64,000 nt of DNA from Bactrocera neohumeralis (GCF_024586455.1 NW_026089624.1:4803341-4867340); one strand, 5' to 3'; positions 33,386 to 44,748 are shown, numbered from the stretch's first letter. Program-made: numbers and translations. The notes: generated by a model not told the origin, from the letters alone.

Positions 33386-33476
33386 TATAAGAATTCCATA
33401 TCTCTTATTATTATTATTAGCAAACAGGAAACAACTGTTAGTATAAGCATTAAATTCATATTTACATAAAATTAAT

Positions 33477-33665
33477 TATCTATTTGCATCTTTTCTAAAA
33501 TAGCATTAACAAGCCTTTCTAACACTTTGCCACTTTCTGCCATTGTGTTCAGCAATTCATTTTGCTCTTTTTTGAAATTATCACCAGTTCACCCATATAT
33601 TGTAGTTTCCCACAAGGTATCAACAATTTTTTTCTTAGTTAATAAATTTAAAGGTGTTTATGAGG
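33477..33665 (-). pseudogene. C-terminal fragment of a Myb/SANT-like or similar protein
   Basis: Minus strand reads KKKIVDTLWETTIYG, a break, then KKEQNELLNTMAESGKVLER and VNAILEKMQIDN before a stop near 33477. A Leu/Glu/Lys helical tail after a W-containing segment resembles the end of Myb/SANT-type proteins found in Harbinger-like elements. Short and frameshifted; assignment is tentative. Confidence 0.4.
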
Positions 33666-33989
33666 ATGCATAATACAAGTATATTATACTTATATAATTC
33701 CTTCGTGAGATGTTTTTAATTTAACAGCCACTTCTTTAAGTGTATTATTGGCCATTAGCACAAATATATCCGCATACATTTAGTAAATGTATGCATATGC
33801 AAATTAGCGCGCCGCAGATCTCCGTTCACGTCACAAATCTATCAGAACATTTTCGTCGATGGTCCCCCAAAATGTTTACGTGCCATCTACAAAATATTTT
33901 AAAAACAATTTAAAATTTTAATATACCTACATAAATTTTAATGTAGCTAAGGACTTTGGTCATAAGGTGACACACACTAAAGGCATAAT
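33666..33989. other. Spacer, nothing recognised
   Basis: AT-rich DNA between the Myb-like fragment and the DINE-like repeat; no supported frame or repeat end. Confidence 0.35.
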
Positions 33990-34662
33990 TCTTGCTAAGT
34001 TTAATCTCGTTATATTAATTGCATCTTGATTTGTGTACTGAAAAGTAAAAGAATCAAGTGGAATTTAAAATTGTGCTATATGGGAAGTATGCACGTTTAT
34101 TGTCCGATGTCGCTCCTTTTCACAACGAAACATAGGAATATAAAAGGAATTCCACCAAATTTTCTCGAAATCGATTGGTCGGATCCCAAGGTATGGGATT
34201 TCACTAAAAAGTGGGCAGTGCCACGCCCAACGTCCAATTTTCACACCAGCTCTCATAAGGTTTCCCCATATCATCTTGGTGATAAAACATGTCTCAGGCG
34301 TATTTAGTCATTGATTTATCGCGCTTTTAGTAGTTTTTAACAGTACCGTTATGAAGGGAGTGATCGGGGTTATTCTCCGATTTCATCCATATTCATACTG
34401 TTCTTATAAGATTTGTACTCAGCAAATTTGGTTGTAATGGCTAAAGTGGTTTAGGAGACATGTACATTAAACTTGTTAGAGGGCGGGGCCACGTCAACTT
34501 TTTCAAAAAATTATGTACCAAATTACAGCTTTATATCTTAATTTAGTGCTTAGTTATGGCACTTTATATGTTTTCGGTTCATGGCGATTTGTGGGCGTGG
34601 CAGTGGTCCGATTACGTCCATCTACGAACTCGACTTTTTTGTGTATTAAGGAACCTACGTAC

Positions 34663-36486
34663 GTAAAAGAGGCTGAAATGCGTGAGTACGAAGAGCTTGA
34701 TAAGCTGGCCGACAGGGGTAATTCTCGAAAATTCTACGAAAAAATGCGGCGACTTACGGAAGGTTTCAAGACCGGAGCGTACTCTTGTAGAACCCCCAAA
34801 GGTGATCTAGTCACTGATGCCCAGAGCATACTTAAATTATGGAGGGAACACTTCTCCAGCCTGCTGAATGGCAGTGAACGCACAATACCAGGAGAAGGAG
34901 AATCCGATTCCACAATCGATGACGATGAAGCAGACGTTCCATTACCCGACCATGAAGAAGTTCGAATAGCAATTGCCCGCCTGAAGAACAACAAAGCGGC
35001 AGGGGCCGACGGATTGCCGGCCGAGCTATTCAAACACGGCGGCGAAGAACTGATAAGGTGCATGCATTAGCTTCTTTGTAAAATATGGTCGGACGAAAGC
35101 ATGTCCAACGATTGGAATTTAAGTGTGCTATGCTCAATCCATAAAAAAGGAGACCCCACAATCTGCGCCAACTACCGTGGGATCAGCCTCCTCAACATCG
35201 CATATAACGTTCTTTCGAGCGTCCTGCGTGAGACCACCGTCAACAAACTGATTGGACCTTATCAGTGTGGCTTTAGACCTGAAAATCAACAACCGACCAG
35301 ATATTCACCATGCGCCAAATCTTGGAAAAGACCCGTGAAAGGAGAATCGACACACACCACCTCTTCGTCGATTTCAAAGCTGCTTTCGACAGCACGAAAG
35401 GAGCTGCCTTTATGCCGCGATGTCTGAATTTGGTATCCCCGCAAAACTAATACGGCTGTGTAAACTGACGTTGAGTAACACCAAAAGCTCCGTCAGGATC
35501 GGGAAGGACCTCTCCGAGCCGTTCGATACCAAACGAGGTTTCAGACAAGGCGATTCCCTATCGTGCGACTTTTTCAACCTGCTTTTGGAGAAAATAGTTC
35601 GAGCCGCAGAACTAAATAGAGAAGGTACTATCTTCTATAAGAGTGTACAGCTACTGGCGTATGCCGATGATATTGATATCATCGGCCTCAACACCCGCGC
35701 CGTTAGTTCTGCTTTCTCCAGGCTGGACAAGGAAGCACAGAAAATGGGTCTGGAGTGAACGAGGGCAAGACGAAATATCTCCTGTCATCAAACAAACAGT
35801 CGTCGCATTCGCGACTTGGCACTCACGTCACTGTTGACAGTCATACCTTTGAAGTCGCAGATAATTTCGTCTATCTTTGAACCAGCGTAGACACCACCAA
35901 CAATGTCAGCCTAGAAATCCAACGCAGGATAACTCTTGCAAACAGGTGCTACTTTGGACTGAGTAGGCAAATGAGAAGCAATGTCCTCTCTCGACAAACA
36001 AAAACCAAACTCTATAAGTCACTCATAATTCCCGTCCTGCTGTATGGTGCAGAGTCTTGGACGATGTCAACAACGGATGAGTCGACGTTGCGAGTTTTCG
36101 AGAGAAAAGTTCTGCGAAAGATTTATGGTCCTTTGCGCGTTAGCCACGGCGAATACCGCATTCGATGGAACGATGAGCTGTACGAGATATACGACGACAT
36201 CGACATAGTTCAGCGAATTAAAAGACAGCGGCTACGCTGGATAGGTCATGTTGTCCGGAGGGACGAAAACACTCCAGCTCTGAAAGTATTCGACGCAGTA
36301 CCCGCCGGGGGAAGCAGGGGAAGAGGAAGACCTCCACTCCATTGGAAGGACCAAGTGGAGAAGGACCTGGCTTCGCTTGGAATATCCAATTGGCGCCACG
36401 TAGCGAAAAGAAGAAACGACTGGCGCGCTGTTGTTAACTCGGCTATAATCGCTTAAGCGGTTTCTACGCCAATTAAGAAGAAGAAG
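34663..36486 (+). mobile_element. RTE-like LINE copy, 5'-truncated, with 6-bp target duplication
   Basis: Flanked by ACGTAC (34657-34662 and 36487-36492) and ending in an AAGAAGAAG tail. Inserted into DINE-like element D. The 5' end starts in the linker between endonuclease and RT, a typical truncation of target-primed reverse transcription. Confidence 0.85.
34664..36456 (+). pseudogene. LINE reverse transcriptase, frameshifted
   Basis: Pieces in order: 34664-35070 (EMREYEELDKLADRGNSR to NNKAAGADGLPAELFKHGGE), 35101-35330 (IHKKGDPTICANYRGISLLN, CGFRP), a shifted segment where FVDFKAAFD (motif A) falls at about 35367, 35420-35758 (GFRQGDSLSCDFFNLLLEK; catalytic LLAYADDIDII at about 35650-35682) and 35971-36456 (LYGAESWTM, RLRWIGHVVRRD, to NSAIIA and stop). 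At least three frameshifts. Sequence is several percent different from the copies at 49-51 and 59-61 kb. Confidence 0.85.
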
Positions 36487-36516
36487 ACGTACCAAGTTTA
36501 ATCGAGATATCTCAAT

Positions 36517-38911
36517 TCTATATATATAAAATTAAGTGGCAAAACTTCCTGTTCGCATACTCCTCCTAGACGGCTTGCCCGATTTCAATGAAATTTTCAG
36601 GGGTGATTAGGGTCTGTTTGGAGGGTGCACATAAGAAATTTAATGTGTGTATCATTGCACGTTTTGCAAAAAAAAAAAATAATAACACATCCCGCCTATA
36701 CAAATTCTCATGAAATTTTTATTGTTTCGTAATTGCTTCCATGCGGTTTGCAAATACACTAGTTTAAGATGTAGTTTTGGGTTAATTTTTCCATTTTTAT
36801 TTATGTACTTCAAATATGCATACTCTAGCACGACCACAGGGGAAAACACTAACTACCTTTTTCGAGTTGTGTGAAAACGATGAATTTGCAAGAACATTGC
36901 TATATTCCGAAATACCATAATATTTCACTTGGAATCCATCATCGAAAACATTTCAACGACGAAAGCAAGGGGAGCGTGTTGACGGTTATCCAAATGTCCG
37001 TAATACCGATGCCATAAGACGCATTTTCACCATCCATCCGAACACGCCGAATGTTTCTAATTGCGTCTGCTATTAGTCAACGTGCGCGGACCAAGATCAT
37101 TTGATGATTTGAAAACTGTTGACGGTCAGTTGTGTGCAACGTATCATGAAGCATGTCAGCGATTGCATTTGTTAGAAGATGATATGCATTTGGACACCGC
37201 ACTTCTTGACGCATCACTCACATCTCATCCAAAACAAATACACGTACTATTCGCCATAATAATATCTACATGCCTTCCGTCAAATCCGCAATAACTGTGG
37301 AATAAGTACAAAGACTGCTTGACAGAGGACTTATTAATTTTGGCGCGTAATCGAGCACCGGACGCAGACTTGCTATATACATTACAAATGTATAATTCTG
37401 ATTTGATATTGGTTGAAGATCTGTGCCTTACAATTGTGAATAAGGCATTAGCGCAACTTGGCATTACTGCGCCCAATCATTGACCATGAGCTTCAACGTG
37501 AACAACAATACGACTGCAATGAATTGCGTGCTTTCATACAAGCTAACATTACCAAATTGAATATTCAGCAGAAAAATGCTTATGATAAGATTATACGAGC
37601 GGTTGACAATAACGCCGGTGGATTCTACTTTCTGGATTCGCCCGATGGTACAGGGAAAACGTTTCTGATCTCTTTGATTCTTGCTACTATACGGTCACAG
37701 AAGAAAATTGCGGTGGCAATTGCTTCGTCAGGCATCGCTGCTACTCTACTTGATGGCAGCCGAACAGCACATTCTGCGTTGAAATTACCGTTGAACATCC
37801 AAGTCGTTGAAATACCAACGTGCAACATATCGAGGAATTCAACAATGGCAAAAGTTTTGCGAGGAGCTGGAATAGTTCTATGGGATGAGTGCCCAATGGC
37901 TAACAAAAAGTCATTAGAAGCATTCAATAGAACAATGCAAGATTTACGCCAAAAGCATTTCGTCCCGACGAAATAAACGTATGTTTAAAATCGTCAGTTT
38001 TGTGGAGACATGTTCAAAGGCGGACTCTTACCATCAACATGCGAGTCCAACTGCAAAATGATCGATCCGCAGCGGCGTTTTCGAAGCAGTTGTGGGACAT
38101 TGGCGAAGGCAAAATACCAATCGATGATACCGGTTTGATCACATTGCCGAACAACTTTTGTACACTTTTACAATCGAAAGAAGAATTGATTGAAAGTGAA
38201 TTTCCGAATATTGTTCAACACTATCAACGCCATGATTATGCGCGTTCACTTAAACGCAATATTGGCACCGAAAAATGTACACGTCAACGAAATCAATTTT
38301 GTCAGTTAAGAAAAACTGCCAGGAGAAGTTACAACATATATGTACATCGATTGATAGCGTTTTAAATCAAGATGAAGTAGTCAATTATCCAACTGAATTC
38401 TTGAATCCTTTGGATCCCCCTGAAAGTCGGTTCCCCCATTATACTTCTACGAAATCTGAAGCCACTGACCTTGTGTAATGGCACAAGACTTTCAGTCAAA
38501 AAATTGTGGCCAAATTTGATTGAAGCAACAATATTAAATGGCAAGGCAGCAGGTGAAGTTGTACTCTTACAACGCATTCCCATGATTAAAACGGAAATGC
38601 CGTTTGAATTTAAGCGCTTGCAGTTCCCAGTACGTCTTGCCTTTGCGATGACCATCAACAAATCGCAAGGGCAAACGTTTCAAGTGTGCGGCGTCAATTT
38701 GGAAGAACCGTGCTTCTCCCACGGCCAATTGTTCGTCGCATGCTCGAGAGTGTGAACACCAAGGTACTTATTCATTTACGCGCCAGGTGGAAAAACCAAA
38801 AATGTTGTATACCAATATGTTTTATAAATGTTTTATAAATAAGTAACAGTTTTAAACCCTTAAGAGTTTTAATCGACTTAGGTGTAGCGAAACGCACAGG
38901 GTAATAGCTAG
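36517..38911 (+). mobile_element. Helitron with intact termini, internal deletion of Rep
   Basis: Starts TCTATATATATAAAA (5' TC) and ends GTAGCGAAACGCACAGGGTAATAGCTAG, with a small hairpin (GCGAAACGC) just before the terminal CTAG. It is inserted between a host A..T pair: removing it joins CTCAATT to TTTTATTTAAG, which is the uninterrupted DINE-like sequence. The HUH endonuclease (Rep) part is deleted; the helicase part remains. Confidence 0.88.
36843..38755 (+). pseudogene. Helitron helicase (PIF1-like), frameshifted
   Basis: Begins in the region after Rep (FELCENDEFARTLLYSEIP, then KQGERVDGYPN and a broken LLLVNVRGP block, about 36850-37095). 37458-37976 has the PIF1 helicase N-lobe: Walker A DSPDGTGKTFLISLIL (about 37637-37684) and Walker B VLWDECPMANK. 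38000-38365 continues (LTINMRVQLQNDRSAAAFSK). 38471-38755 ends with the last helicase motif AMTINKSQGQTF and FVACSRV. Stops and frame changes fall between the blocks, so no intact enzyme. Confidence 0.85.
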
Positions 38912-39060
38912 TTTTATTTAAGTTACAGCTTGCCCGGACGGACGGACGGACAGATAGACAGCCAACCGGATTTCAACTTTTCCCGTTATCCTGATTATGT
39001 ATATATATGTAGCCCTATATTGTTTGCTTTTTATGTTTGGTTAGGCTTGTTGAAAATATA

Positions 39061-39499
39061 GAGTTATTTTTTTTTCAATGTGACATTATTTTTCAGGATA
39101 TTTAATATTTCGATATATCGGTACATCGATATGAAATTGCACGTACTATATCGAAAAGCTTTAAAAACGATATTTTTGTTATAAATTTTAGGTTTATAAA
39201 ATCCTAAAAAGGGTTATAAAATCTTAAAAAAAAATTATACTTTTTTTGTTTTCAAAGTTGCCTAAACTTAGTTTGTCATTTTCAATTTTAACTGCCGGTT
39301 CGTGTTGTTGGCATTACTGACTTATATATTATAACCTCAGTACGTGTATTCTTCTGCATTCTGCACAGTTCTTAAACGATTTAACGAGTAATCAACTTAA
39401 TTAACAAAATAGTATTACCATTGTAGTGAATTTTTGTTTTTAGTAATGTCTAGTGTTTTTTTGAATTTTTTTTTTAATGTAAGCAAACAAAAACTTATT
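39061..39499. other. AT-rich spacer, nothing recognised
   Basis: Contains a short palindromic TCGATATATCGGTACATCGATAT stretch near 39112-39133 and runs of A/T; no supported frame. Confidence 0.35.
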
Positions 39500-39507
39500 A
39501 AACTAGC

Positions 39508-39783
39508 AGCAATACGACGAATTTGGCTGCACACCTAAAACACAAACATCGCCATGCGTATTGGCGAATTAAAAATACAAACGCAAAGTCAAGTGAAATA
39601 AATGTTAAATCAAGGGACTTATGTCTTCAACGAATAGCAATAAGATCCAGTTCACTTGTTTTGTCGACTACTTCAAGTATTATTACAATGACTGATGAAC
39701 CGATGAGATACAAAATAACTTCATTGAGTTTTAGAATGAAATGCCCGGTTTCACAGTTCATACTTAAATTATGCTTAAGATAA
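39508..39783 (+). pseudogene. BED zinc-finger fragment (hAT-like)
   Basis: The plus-strand frame reads SSNTTNLAAHLKHKHRHAY, the second half of a BED finger (T-x-N-L-x-x-H-L-x-x-x-H), typical of hAT transposases. No catalytic domain follows; the rest of the frame to 39783 has no recognisable motif and runs into the MITE beginning about 39741. Confidence 0.5.
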
Positions 39784-40145
39784 AATAGGAAAATATTGTT
39801 TAACAGTTTGCACTTATGTACTGAAATATTGTTTAACAGTTTGCACTTATGTACTGAAAATGGGAGACTTAAGCAGTGCTTAAGTAACAGCTGATTTTTG
39901 TTTTGAATTGTTTTGAGTTTTCAGCGACATCTTTCTTAGCGTTCGAGCAAGTGTCCATCCGCTTGCATTCGATGACAGCCTTATACTTTTCCACCAGTTC
40001 CAATAGGTGTTTCGACTCACTAGCGGTAAAATTCGGGGTTCTTTTGTTGTTTTCATCCATTTTCGATATAACTTGCCTCGCAAATTTATGTATTATCTGC
40101 TGTAATTTAAATATTTCAAACATATTTTTATGACATTTGTAAAAC
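39741..40145. mobile_element. Truncated Harbinger-like element with Myb/SANT gene fragment
   Basis: Left end GCCCGGTTTCACAGTTCATACTTAA matches the left end of the 40592-41007 element. An internal ~45-bp segment (AAATATTGTTTAACAGTTTG) is duplicated at 39791 and 39826. It retains the Myb/SANT frame deleted in the neighbour. The right end is missing. Confidence 0.6.
39869..40123 (-). pseudogene. Myb/SANT-like domain fragment
   Basis: 84-codon minus-strand frame with KRTPNFTASESKHLLELVEK and YKAVIECKRMD, the first helix-turn-helix of a Myb/SANT-like (zeste/MSANTD type) DNA-binding domain, then AKKDVAENSKQF. The conserved Trp of the family's third helix is not seen. It lies inside the TIR element beginning at 39741, consistent with the accessory gene of a Harbinger-type transposon. 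Truncated. Confidence 0.6.
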
Positions 40146-40591
40146 AGAGGTGGGCATATTAGCCGTCAGTGGTATTTTGCACCCTTCGGGCACGCGTGCA
40201 CATTTTGAGGGCGAGATGAGGGATCATCGCGGGCAAACATGAAGAGGGAATTGAGAGCAACGTATATTACCACTCCTTGTTTACAAATAAGAGCGTGCGT
40301 ATGTATATGCAGGAAGTTGCACTGTGGGTAACAATTAGTTTATAACTACCATAAATTTATAAAATGTGAGACAAATAATAAAAAGTACAATAAATATTTC
40401 GGAAGATGTTCTTTGGTTTAAGTTCCAGCTGCTTCCAAATTAATGAATTGATTATTCCTTTTAAATTTCGGACACTGTTTTCATGCGCTGATAACATTTC
40501 TGCACATTTAAGTTATATTAACTTTAATTTATGAACCACTGTTTCTTCAAACACATATGCCCAAGTGAGCGCTTAGCCCACACTTATTTTG
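40146..40591. other. Spacer, nothing recognised
   Basis: A slightly GC-richer stretch (40150-40260) followed by AT-rich DNA. No supported frame or RNA gene. Confidence 0.35.
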
Positions 40592-41007
40592 CCCGGTTGC
40601 ACAGTCCATACTTAAGTTGTGCTTAAGATAAAACAGGAAAATAGTGTTTTACAGTTCATACTTAAGTTATGCTTAAGTACTGAAAATGGGAGATTTAAGC
40701 AGTGCTTAAGTAACAGCTGATTTTTGTTTTGAATTGTTTTCAGTTTGGTATTCTTTAATTGTTTTAATCCATTTTCGATATAAATTTCCTCGTAAATTTA
40801 TGTATTGACTGTTATAATTTAAATATTTCAAACATGTTTTTATGGATGACATTTATAAAACATATGTTGCCCATAACGTTGCCAGATATCATACAAATTT
40901 TTTGTAGAAATTAAGCATTGACTGTGAAACGCAAACGACTACTCAGTCTGCAACAATGCTTAGCTAAGTTTTTATTTGGGCACAACTTAAGTATCGACTC
41001 TGAAACC
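40592..41007. mobile_element. ~415-bp MITE, deletion derivative of the Myb/SANT element
   Basis: Inverted ends: GCCCGGTTGCACAGTCCATACTTAAG and the complement of GCCTGGTTTCAGAGTCGATACTTAAG. Interior parts match 39870-39910 and 40060-40140 of the neighbouring element, but the Myb/SANT segment between them is deleted. Confidence 0.75.
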
Positions 41008-41640
41008 AGGCATTAGCGTTTCTCTTCTATTTGTGTCCTTAACCACTCTCAATTAATAATGCCAACCCACGCAAATATATTCTTACTTGATGATTTTCTG
41101 ATAGTTTTTCATTGGTAGAGTTTTTTACGTGGCGGGTCCCAAACCCAACGCACAACCCTATGTGGGGGATGTTTCGCCTTCTCACTTTAGCTCGCTTTCG
41201 AACGGATGTTCTTAGGCTACCCAGAGGATACTTGGTCAAAGACCGGAAGTCGTGAGCTGCTTGAGCCATGTGTAAAAGAATGTATATTAGGGTGTGTCAT
41301 TCTGAGGCAACCTTCTTTTTTCAACTGAAAAACAGGCTAAAAACTTTCGAAAATGTGAAAAAGAAAGTCACTCAAAAGATGAGCTCTTAATATCAATATT
41401 AAGAGGTGCCTATTTAAAATTTTCTATTTTCCATATAAATTACATGGAAAAAAATCTTTTTTTTGTGGTGGTTATTGTGCGGAGGTTATTATATGTGCAC
41501 GCGATGGCTGCCAGTAGGGATGGTAAACTCGATTCCGATTCTACCGGAAAATCGAGTTTTCTCGTAAAATAATCGATTTTTCGGAATCGATCTTCGGTAG
41601 TCGAAGTCGATTAAGAATCGATTCTTGACAGTCTTAACTT
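41008..41640. other. Unassigned region
   Basis: The minus-strand frame 41039-41269 (SVRKRAKVRRRNIPHIGLCV) matches no family I can name. The rest contains a low-complexity cluster of TCGATT/GAATCGA words (41530-41620). No feature supported. Confidence 0.3.
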
Positions 41641-42115
41641 CAGCAGCTGCCACAGTTGTGGCCCGAAACTGATTTGTGAGCTTCTCTAGCTTGGTTTCAA
41701 AGTCTTTCCTTTGTACTTGTAGTGCGCATTGATAATACCCTGCAGTTGTTGTTCATTCAAGTCTTTTTCGCGTTTGAGACATTTAATTGTTAAAAGTTGG
41801 TTGTCAAGTCTGTCCAACAGTTCGTTAGTCTCAGTTTGCTCATGCAAGGTAGTTAAGATGGCACGGACGGGTAGCGGACGTAAGCGTAAAAAAAAAAAAA
41901 CAAAAATGGGAAACAGGAGTTCAAAGTACAAGCCTGTTTATTACAACCACACTAACCACACTTAAATTGTCAAATTATCACTAATATAATTATAAACAGA
42001 AGGAAAAGAGAAAAGAGAAAAAAAGTTTCACTTACATAACTTATCGGTGGGGTCTTGATTCCTCTGCCTTCAGGTGATGGTGGTGGTGGTCATTTCTGCG
42101 TGGGTTTCCACTGGT
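41640..42115 (-). pseudogene. Possible LTR-retroelement leader and gag N-terminus
   Basis: On the minus strand, TGGCGCCCAACCAGTGG (42098-42114) resembles a lysine-tRNA-type primer-binding site. Downstream, 41686-41931 encodes a helical gag-like segment (ETNELLDRLDNQLLTIKCLK, EKDLNEQQLQGIIN). BEL/Pao or gypsy origin is possible; both the primer site and the protein assignment are inference. Confidence 0.35.
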
Positions 42116-42129
42116 TGGGCGCCAGTAAT

Positions 42130-42440
42130 TTTTAATTGACTTCGTATCACTTCACTTTAGCGGTAGCGCCGGTGTTGTCAACTACCCGCGTTACTATTAA
42201 TTGATTTCCTAAGTTATCTTTAATTAACTTCCCATAACTTCACTTCAGCGGTAGCGACGATGTTGTCGACTACCCAAGTTGTAGTTATTTTTAATTGACT
42301 TCGTATCACTTCACTTTAGCGGTAGCGACGGTGTTGTCGACTACCCGAGTTACTTTTAATTGATTTCCTAAGTTATCTTTAATTAACGTCCCATAACTTC
42401 ACTTCAGCGGTAGCGACGGTGCTGTCGACTAACAAACTTA
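42130..42440 (+). repeat. 159-bp higher-order tandem repeat (AGCGGTAGCGACGGTGTTGTCGACT)
   Basis: The word AGCGGTAGCG occurs at 42159, 42247, 42318 and 42406: spacings 88, 71, 88, i.e. a 159-bp dimer repeated twice, alternating TTCACTTTAGCGG and TTCACTTCAGCGG halves. The same core occurs inverted at 6262 and 6346. It lies on the LTR side of the candidate primer-binding site. Confidence 0.85.
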
Positions 42441-43148
42441 ACACTTTGAGTCTCTTTCAAAAACTGTTTATTTAATAATCAGTAAGCTTACTGCTGACCA
42501 GAGAGTTGCAACGAGTATGATAAAATCAGAACAAACAGTCGTGCCAAAAACACAATCAAATCAATTCAGTTCAGCCAGAGAACTTAAAAGTATAGAGAAG
42601 GTGCAAATCGAAATCTGTATGACGGTTCGATTGCGCGGCTAACAGAGCTGATGGAATCAGATCAAGGAATTCGCCGTTCTCGCTGCTATTTAGCAGAATT
42701 GAGCACTTTCAGTGGCAGAAATATATGTAAAATGACTGAGAATAAATAAAGAGAATTGCTTTGTAGAAAAATATACAAAGTATACAGTCACACAGAGAAT
42801 GTAAAAAAGCATTCTCTGAGTGACATATGCATGCTTACATTGTATTATATTAACCATTGTCACATAAGCGTGATTTTCACACTTCTTATATTGAATTATA
42901 TGAACCATTGTCACATATGCGTGATTACTTTGTGTTATAAGAATCATTGTTTTCCGAAAAATGGTAAAAATTTTATGTTATAAAATTAAATAAAAAATAA
43001 TTTTAATTAAATGTGCTCATATAAACACTTCCATTCATTTATTTCATTTCTTCAAAAAAATTAATGACCTTCATGAAATATGCATATTCGCATTATTTCG
43101 TTATCATTTCCATATTTGTACCAATAGAATTTCTATGGCATACACATA
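42441..43148. other. AT-rich spacer with short dispersed words
   Basis: Holds ATAGAGAAGGTGCAAATCGA (42592, similar at 8960), the 23-bp word shared with 2514, and a triplicated ~50-bp motif (AACCATTGTCACATAAGCGTGATT and variants) at about 42850-42950. No gene. Confidence 0.5.
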
Positions 43149-43962
43149 TGTACATTAGGCATATAACTTTTTAAAATTTTTGCAAATATGAAAAACGGCA
43201 TACCATAGTCAAATAGAGAATAAAAAAGTATGAACTCCGTTATTTTTTTTTTTTTGCGAAATTGCAAAAAAGTTTCCGCGCAAAACGAAATTACTTTTTT
43301 ATCAGAACTGATGAAAAAAACAAAAAAGGTTTTGTACACTGAATCTTTTAAATACTTCGAGAAAAATGAACGTTTTCCCTACATACAATTTTAAGCAATA
43401 CCAGCACTCAGTAATGCCCGTTGGAATTCTAGAGCTATTTTGGCACTTTTAGCCTTTATACTTATTCCTGAATATCGTTTGCAATTATATCCTATTTGTA
43501 AGTTTGTGTGCGGTGCTTGGAGCGAAATCTGGTTTTCCGATCATACTTTCAACAAAAATAATTTCGCCACACTACAGAAATCATTGGCCGGCTTCACAAA
43601 AGCAAATGAATGTTTTCTCAGACATTGGGTAAATAAACCATCAGCTATTAAGGAAGTTCAGCGAAGTAACATCTACGCAGAGCGTGCAATTAAAATTGTG
43701 CAAGACATTTTACCATTGTGTAAATCATCTCATACTTTAAACTTAAAACTTATTTCATGTAACAATTGACCAATATGTAAAAATAAAGATATTAAAATAA
43801 ATTTTTAAAAAATTTTGACTTTTTTTAGAAATCCATTTCTGCGCGGAACGTTTTTGAACCGAAATCACCTAAAAAAGTGATATTCATTACTTGTACAATA
43901 TTTGCCACCACGTGGTGGTATGCCAAATTTTTCGTCAAAATTTGTTATATGCCTAATGTACA
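43149..43962. mobile_element. 814-bp DNA element with TGTACATTAGGCATATAAC termini
   Basis: Perfect 19-bp inverted ends (43149-43167, 43944-43962), with an inner second inverted block GGCATACCA (43196-43204 and about 43915-43923). It encloses an open plus-strand segment, 43440-43769. Superfamily unclear. Confidence 0.7.
43440..43769 (+). pseudogene. Unrecognised transposase-like C-terminal fragment
   Basis: 109-codon frame inside the TIR element. The part NKNNFATLQKSLAGFTKANE .. SNIYAERAIKIVQDILPLCK has a regular helical pattern and an AERAIKIVQD motif I associate with C-termini of some insect transposon proteins, but I cannot name the family. There is no catalytic motif; it is probably the tail of a larger deleted gene. 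Confidence 0.4.
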
Positions 43963-44648
43963 TATATTATTTCCTTGGCACATTTGTCTGTATGTTTACG
44001 AAAGCAAATGCGAGCCACATACTAGATATGTACATACATTCATAATAGCAAGTGTCGCAGACATCTTTCGCATCTGCGTCGCGAAAACACGCTTGTGGCA
44101 AAGGCATGCTCGAGGAGATGTTACGGCGTCTGTTCTTATGAATGAAGTGAGGTCGCTTGTGGATTTGCGCCTGCGTTTATGAATGAAATCGTTTTTGTTG
44201 TAAAATTTACTACATTTGAGCTTCGCCAATTCGGCTGCCATATTGACTTGTGATGCTTCTGCTATTTAAACAATTGTTGCTTTTGTAGAAAAATGCTTCA
44301 ATTTATTGTTGGTGACATATTCACATGTGTACGCATATGTATGTTTATATGCTTCTGCATTATTTGTTCGGAAGTGTATGCAAATATATGTACATATAAA
44401 TATATATGAATGCATGAACATGCAGATCAATGCGCGCGCATGTAATACATTATATTGATAAGTGATAAAATCATGATTTGAATTTCAGAATGCGCACATG
44501 CGTATACAAGTTATGAATTTACTTGTCAAAAGTAAGAAAAAAATTTCTTTTTCCGGTCTTACGAACTTTATTGTTCAACCGCTCGCTTAACTCTAAACTT
44601 AACAAATTTTATAATTCTTAACATAACTTAATGTGCCTGCAGATCTGC
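43963..44648. other. Spacer up to the assembly gap
   Basis: AT-rich with ATGTATGTTTATATG-like runs at 44330-44410; no gene supported. Confidence 0.35.
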
Positions 44649-44748
44649 NNNNNNNNNNNNNNNNNNNNNNNNNNNNNNNNNNNNNNNNNNNNNNNNNNNN
44701 NNNNNNNNNNNNNNNNNNNNNNNNNNNNNNNNNNNNNNNNNNNNNNNN
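44649..44748. other. Assembly gap of exactly 100 N
   Basis: A run of 100 N, the conventional placeholder for a gap of unknown size. It sits at the outer edge of the left palindrome arm. Confidence 0.98.

Larger units (their letters stand above)
33990..39060 (-). repeat. DINE-like element D, split by a LINE and a Helitron
   Basis: Three pieces are collinear in reverse with copy C: 33990-34662 (GTGGGCGTGGC blocks, ending AAGGAACCTACGTAC), 36493-36516 (CAAGTTTAATCGAGATATCTC) and 38912-39060 (AAGTTACAGCTTGCCCGGACGG, the GTCY tract and GCCCTATAT). Copy C has the same run uninterrupted as GAGATATC..GTAACTTG..GTCCGT in the opposite strand. The 5' hairpin end is lost. Confidence 0.75.

Noticed and set aside
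40150..40290. GC-richer stretch considered as a tRNA or other RNA gene
   Set aside because: No cloverleaf, A/B box pair or other RNA signature could be drawn.
41039..41269. 76-codon minus-strand frame with a basic RKRAKVRRR stretch
   Set aside because: Possibly conserved, but I could not assign any family or element boundary, so it is not called a gene.
44000..44240. Overlapping frames near 43877-44241 as a host exon
   Set aside because: No splice pattern, codon bias or domain; both strands are equally open.
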